A stretch of DNA of 64,000 nucleotides from Paraspadella gotoi. Its lineage: Eukaryota; Chaetognatha. This document shows, piece after piece, positions 61,351 to 64,000 of this stretch. The first letter of the stretch is position 1, and every line of letters starts with the position of its first letter. The position numbers and the translations under genes are program-made. Where the stretch lies: NCBI GenBank assembly GCA_051294375.1, contig CM119263.1, forward strand, positions 23,847,310 through 23,911,309, read 5' to 3'. The notes beneath the pieces were generated by a model. The model saw only the letters and a list, made by a program, of their open reading frames with translations, had not been told where the DNA came from and did no database searches.

Positions 61351-62503
61351 ATGTCACCTCGAAACTTCCATGATATCGAGATTAATGCATTTGTTAAATG
61401 CCACAAAATTAGCGAGGTGAAGTCTTTTTTCAAAGGTCACGCTAGGCCATTTCATGTTGTGTCACGTGATGTCAAAATAGTCGCCGTCGGCGTCGAATTT
61501 GACTTCGAAGGTCGACGCTTTTTTCCTTCGTCTCAAATTCGCTTCACCGACGATTTTCTTTTTATCCTTCGTCGGGGATTTTCTGGCTTAGACTCCGACC
61601 TCGGTGACGACTCTAATGTTGATGATGACGACGATGCAGACTCCGGACCTCGGTGACGACTCTAAATGTTGATGATGACGACCGATGCCGACAACTACTC
61701 GGTGATGACTTCTAATGTCGTTGATGCGACGACGACCTCGGTGACGACTCTAATGTCGATGATGCCCGACGATGCCAACGACGACCCTCGGTGACGACTC
61801 TAATGTCGTGATGACGACGATGGACAACGACCTCGATGATGACTTCTAATGTAATGATGACGACGATGCCAACAACGACCTCGGGTGACGACTCTAATGT
61901 CGATATGCCGACGATAGCCCGACGACGAACTCGGTTGAGGACTCTAATGCTGATGATGATGAAGAAGAGAACGACGACTGCCGACGATACGACCTCGGTG
62001 ATGACTCTAATGTGATGATGATGACGATGCCGACGACGAACCTTGATAGATGACGAGAGATGCAGACTCCGACCTCGGTGACGACTCTAATGTAGATGAT
62101 GAGACAATGCCGACGATGACTTGGGATGACTTTAATGTCGATGATGACGACGATGCCGAAGACGACCTCGGTTGAGAACTCTAATGCTGATGATGATGAT
62201 GAAGAAGAAGACGATGCCGACGACGACCTCGGTGACGACTCTAATGTAGATGATGACGACGATGCGGACGACGACCTTGGTGACGACTCTAATGTCATTG
62301 ATGACGATGAAAAAGATGATGATGCCTACAACGATGAAGATGACCACCTTGATAACAACTCTAATATTGATGACATCAACGAAGAAAACAACAATGTCGA
62401 CAATGACCTCAGTGATGACTCTAATGTTGATGACGACGACGTAGAAGACGACGATGCTGACGATAACCTCGGTGACAACTCTAAAATAAAATTTACAAAA
62501 TAA
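61351..62503 (+). CDS. Possible Asp-rich repeat protein, frame broken in the middle
   Basis: An ATG at 61351 opens about 80 non-repetitive residues, starting MSPRNFHDIEINAFVKCHK. These run in frame into acidic repeats of the type DLGDDSNVDDDDDAD, where the frame slips near 61645. The same phase of the repeat is open again from 62126 to a stop at 62501-62503, ending DNSKIKFTK. Between them, frame is lost repeatedly through single-base indels although the unit is recognisable throughout. Either this is one gene encoding a highly acidic protein whose middle was poorly sequenced, or a minisatellite that happens to be open. No signal peptide is seen, and no function can be assigned. Asp-rich repeat proteins elsewhere often bind calcium. 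Confidence 0.3.
61590..62490 (+). repeat. Imperfect 45-51 bp minisatellite, about 17 units
   Basis: Each unit contains GACCTCGGTGACGACTCTAA followed by TGTCGATGATGACGACGATGC-like sequence. Unit lengths vary, and one-base indels are frequent in the central part and rare at the ends. Confidence 0.85.
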
Positions 62504-62814
62504 GAATTTAATACTTTGCGTCTAAAAACGTCAAAATAACAAAGATTCATGTACATATAAAATGTTAGGAAATCGCAGCGGCGTGGAGAAAGATGACTTT
62601 AACAACAACGACGACGATGACTATGCAGAAAATCCTGATCGCATAACAAATTCGATAAAATCAAGATTCGCTTTTTTCTCGTTGCCCGTGCGAAAACTTG
62701 TTCGACGATGGGTGTCAATCACCCGAAATATCGCGATCATAAAAGCGCGAGGATTCTAATCTTTGAGGATCGTTTTTTATTTCCCTGTCAAGCTTTCCTT
62801 CCCGCTGAGTTGCG

Positions 62815-63131
62815 NNNNNNNNNNNNNNNNNNNNNNNNNNNNNNNNNNNNNNNNNNNNNNNNNNNNNNNNNNNNNNNNNNNNNNNNNNNNNNNNNNNNNN
62901 NNNNNNNNNNNNNNNNNNNNNNNNNNNNNNNNNNNNNNNNNNNNNNNNNNNNNNNNNNNNNNNNNNNNNNNNNNNNNNNNNNNNNNNNNNNNNNNNNNNN
63001 NNNNNNNNNNNNNNNNNNNNNNNNNNNNNNNNNNNNNNNNNNNNNNNNNNNNNNNNNNNNNNNNNNNNNNNNNNNNNNNNNNNNNNNNNNNNNNNNNNNN
63101 NNNNNNNNNNNNNNNNNNNNNNNNNNNNNNN
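62815..63131. other. Assembly gap (317 N)
   Basis: Preceded by GCTGAGTTGCG and followed by CTTTCTTTCTTTTTCTCTCTC, so it probably spans a pyrimidine microsatellite. Confidence 0.95.
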
Positions 63132-64000
63132 CTTTCTTTCTTTTTCTCTCTCTCTCTCTCTCTCCCTCCTCACAAAATCTCGACTTCTAGTGTCTTCGTT
63201 TCCCAAAAGAAAACATTTCCCAGTGAATGCGCTCTCTCAAATCCCAGTTTCTCTTAACCTTTTCCTTCGCTTCGCCTTTTTCTTTGACCCGCGCCAAACA
63301 CTCTAAATCTCGAGAGATAGTTCTAGGACAGACTGACAGACATAGCCTACACAGACAATCAGACTCAAAAATTTCGTAGGAGGGAGTGCGAGAGAGCGAG
63401 AGAGACAGAGAAGTCTATCGGGGCAAACCGCAGGCTATCTTGACCTCGTCGAAGGTATAAATACACCGTATACTTTTTTCCCCTTTTTTCCGGCCAAACT
63501 GCGATGGGTGAGGTCAAGGTCTGAGTCAGAACTGAGAACGAGACATCCGCGATCTTTTCCGAATGTCTGCTCCAAAAAAAAAAGACGGGACTGAATATCA
63601 ATGAAGTTGAGTTGCAGTTGGAAAGCGTCAGATGGCGCCAGAAATGATTTGGTTCAATAACGTTTCCGATGATTTTTTTTTATAATTAAGTTTACATACG
63701 TACATATAAAGATTAAATTCGCGGTTTAATTTATTTATAGGGCAGTATCTTATAATTTAGTTTTTGCTCGCACAAATTTTCAGTAATTGCTCAACATTAG
63801 CCAATTAGCCTAAATGCATTATCCATTGTAAATCGGTGAGTTTTCCAAACTCTCTCTCTCTCTCTTTCTCTCTCTCACTCCCTCTCGCTCTCTTTCTCTT
63901 TTTCTGGTTGAATTCGAGAGACGAAACTCGATTCTCCGTGGGATTTTTTTATGGCGTTGGAAGACGAGTTTTCTTGTCTGATGGCAGACGATAGCAGGCA
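63132..64000. other. Intergenic, no gene seen
   Basis: CT-rich tracts at 63132-63165 and 63850-63880 flank ordinary sequence with short frames lacking recognisable domains. The final 60 bases have an ATG-led open stretch (MALEDEFSCLMADDSRx) at the window edge that could begin a coding exon. Confidence 0.4.

Noticed and set aside
62562-62759. 65-residue frame with an Asp-rich patch next to the minisatellite
   Set aside because: Too short and without splice or domain support. The GAC-rich patch explains the acidic residues.

Overview
The window looks like nuclear DNA from an invertebrate animal. The reasons are one convincing GT-AG spliced gene for a type II membrane protein of the fukutin/LicD family, hAT-type transposons with 8-bp target duplications, very abundant (GA/CT)n, (CGT)n and (CTAT)n microsatellites, and CpG-rich promoter-like patches. 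No species can be named from the sequence. Gene density is very low. Most open frames in this window are read through simple repeats and were left out.

Layout. 0.5-1.6 kb: a 126-bp tandem repeat and a roughly 205-bp structured dispersed repeat split by a 575-bp hAT MITE. 1.6-3.7 kb: the two-exon fukutin/LicD-like gene (minus strand). 5.2 kb: a cluster of E2F-like sites. 6.5-7.1 kb: a minus-strand zinc-finger ORF. 7.4-10.4 kb: a large foldback element with arms of about 0.9 kb, carrying a nested 1.2-kb hAT element. 9.9-21.1 kb: unit A, a gapped copy of a roughly 7.8-kb block, interrupted by about 4 kb of unrelated sequence (15.2-19.3 kb). 21.2-44.8 kb: units B, C and D, three head-to-tail copies of the same block. 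44.9-49 kb: a CpG-rich patch, a long (GA)n tract, a possible small minus-strand gene and a 21-bp minisatellite. 49.5-51.3 kb: pyrimidine- then purine-rich low complexity. 52.4-54.7 kb: a 1.2-kb direct duplication around a 25-N gap. 55.5-58.8 kb: microsatellites and a small possible terminal exon. 61.3-62.5 kb: an Asp-rich repeat region, open at both ends but frame-broken in the middle. 62.8-63.1 kb: a gap.

The most important caution concerns assembly. C and D are base-identical over about 7.8 kb apart from one microsatellite, and the first 4.35 kb of B is also identical. The other differences (unit A versus B-D, the 3' half of B versus C, and the two 52-54 kb copies) are mostly single-base indels. 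Six gaps of exactly 25 N sit at or near the anomalous junctions. I read the 8-kb array, the 4-kb insertion and the 52-54 kb duplication as probable gap-filling or scaffolding artefacts made from uncorrected long reads, possibly built on a true multicopy repeat. The best-supported biology is the fukutin/LicD-like gene, the two hAT insertions with perfect target duplications, the foldback element and the structured repeat family. The genes show no shared pathway.
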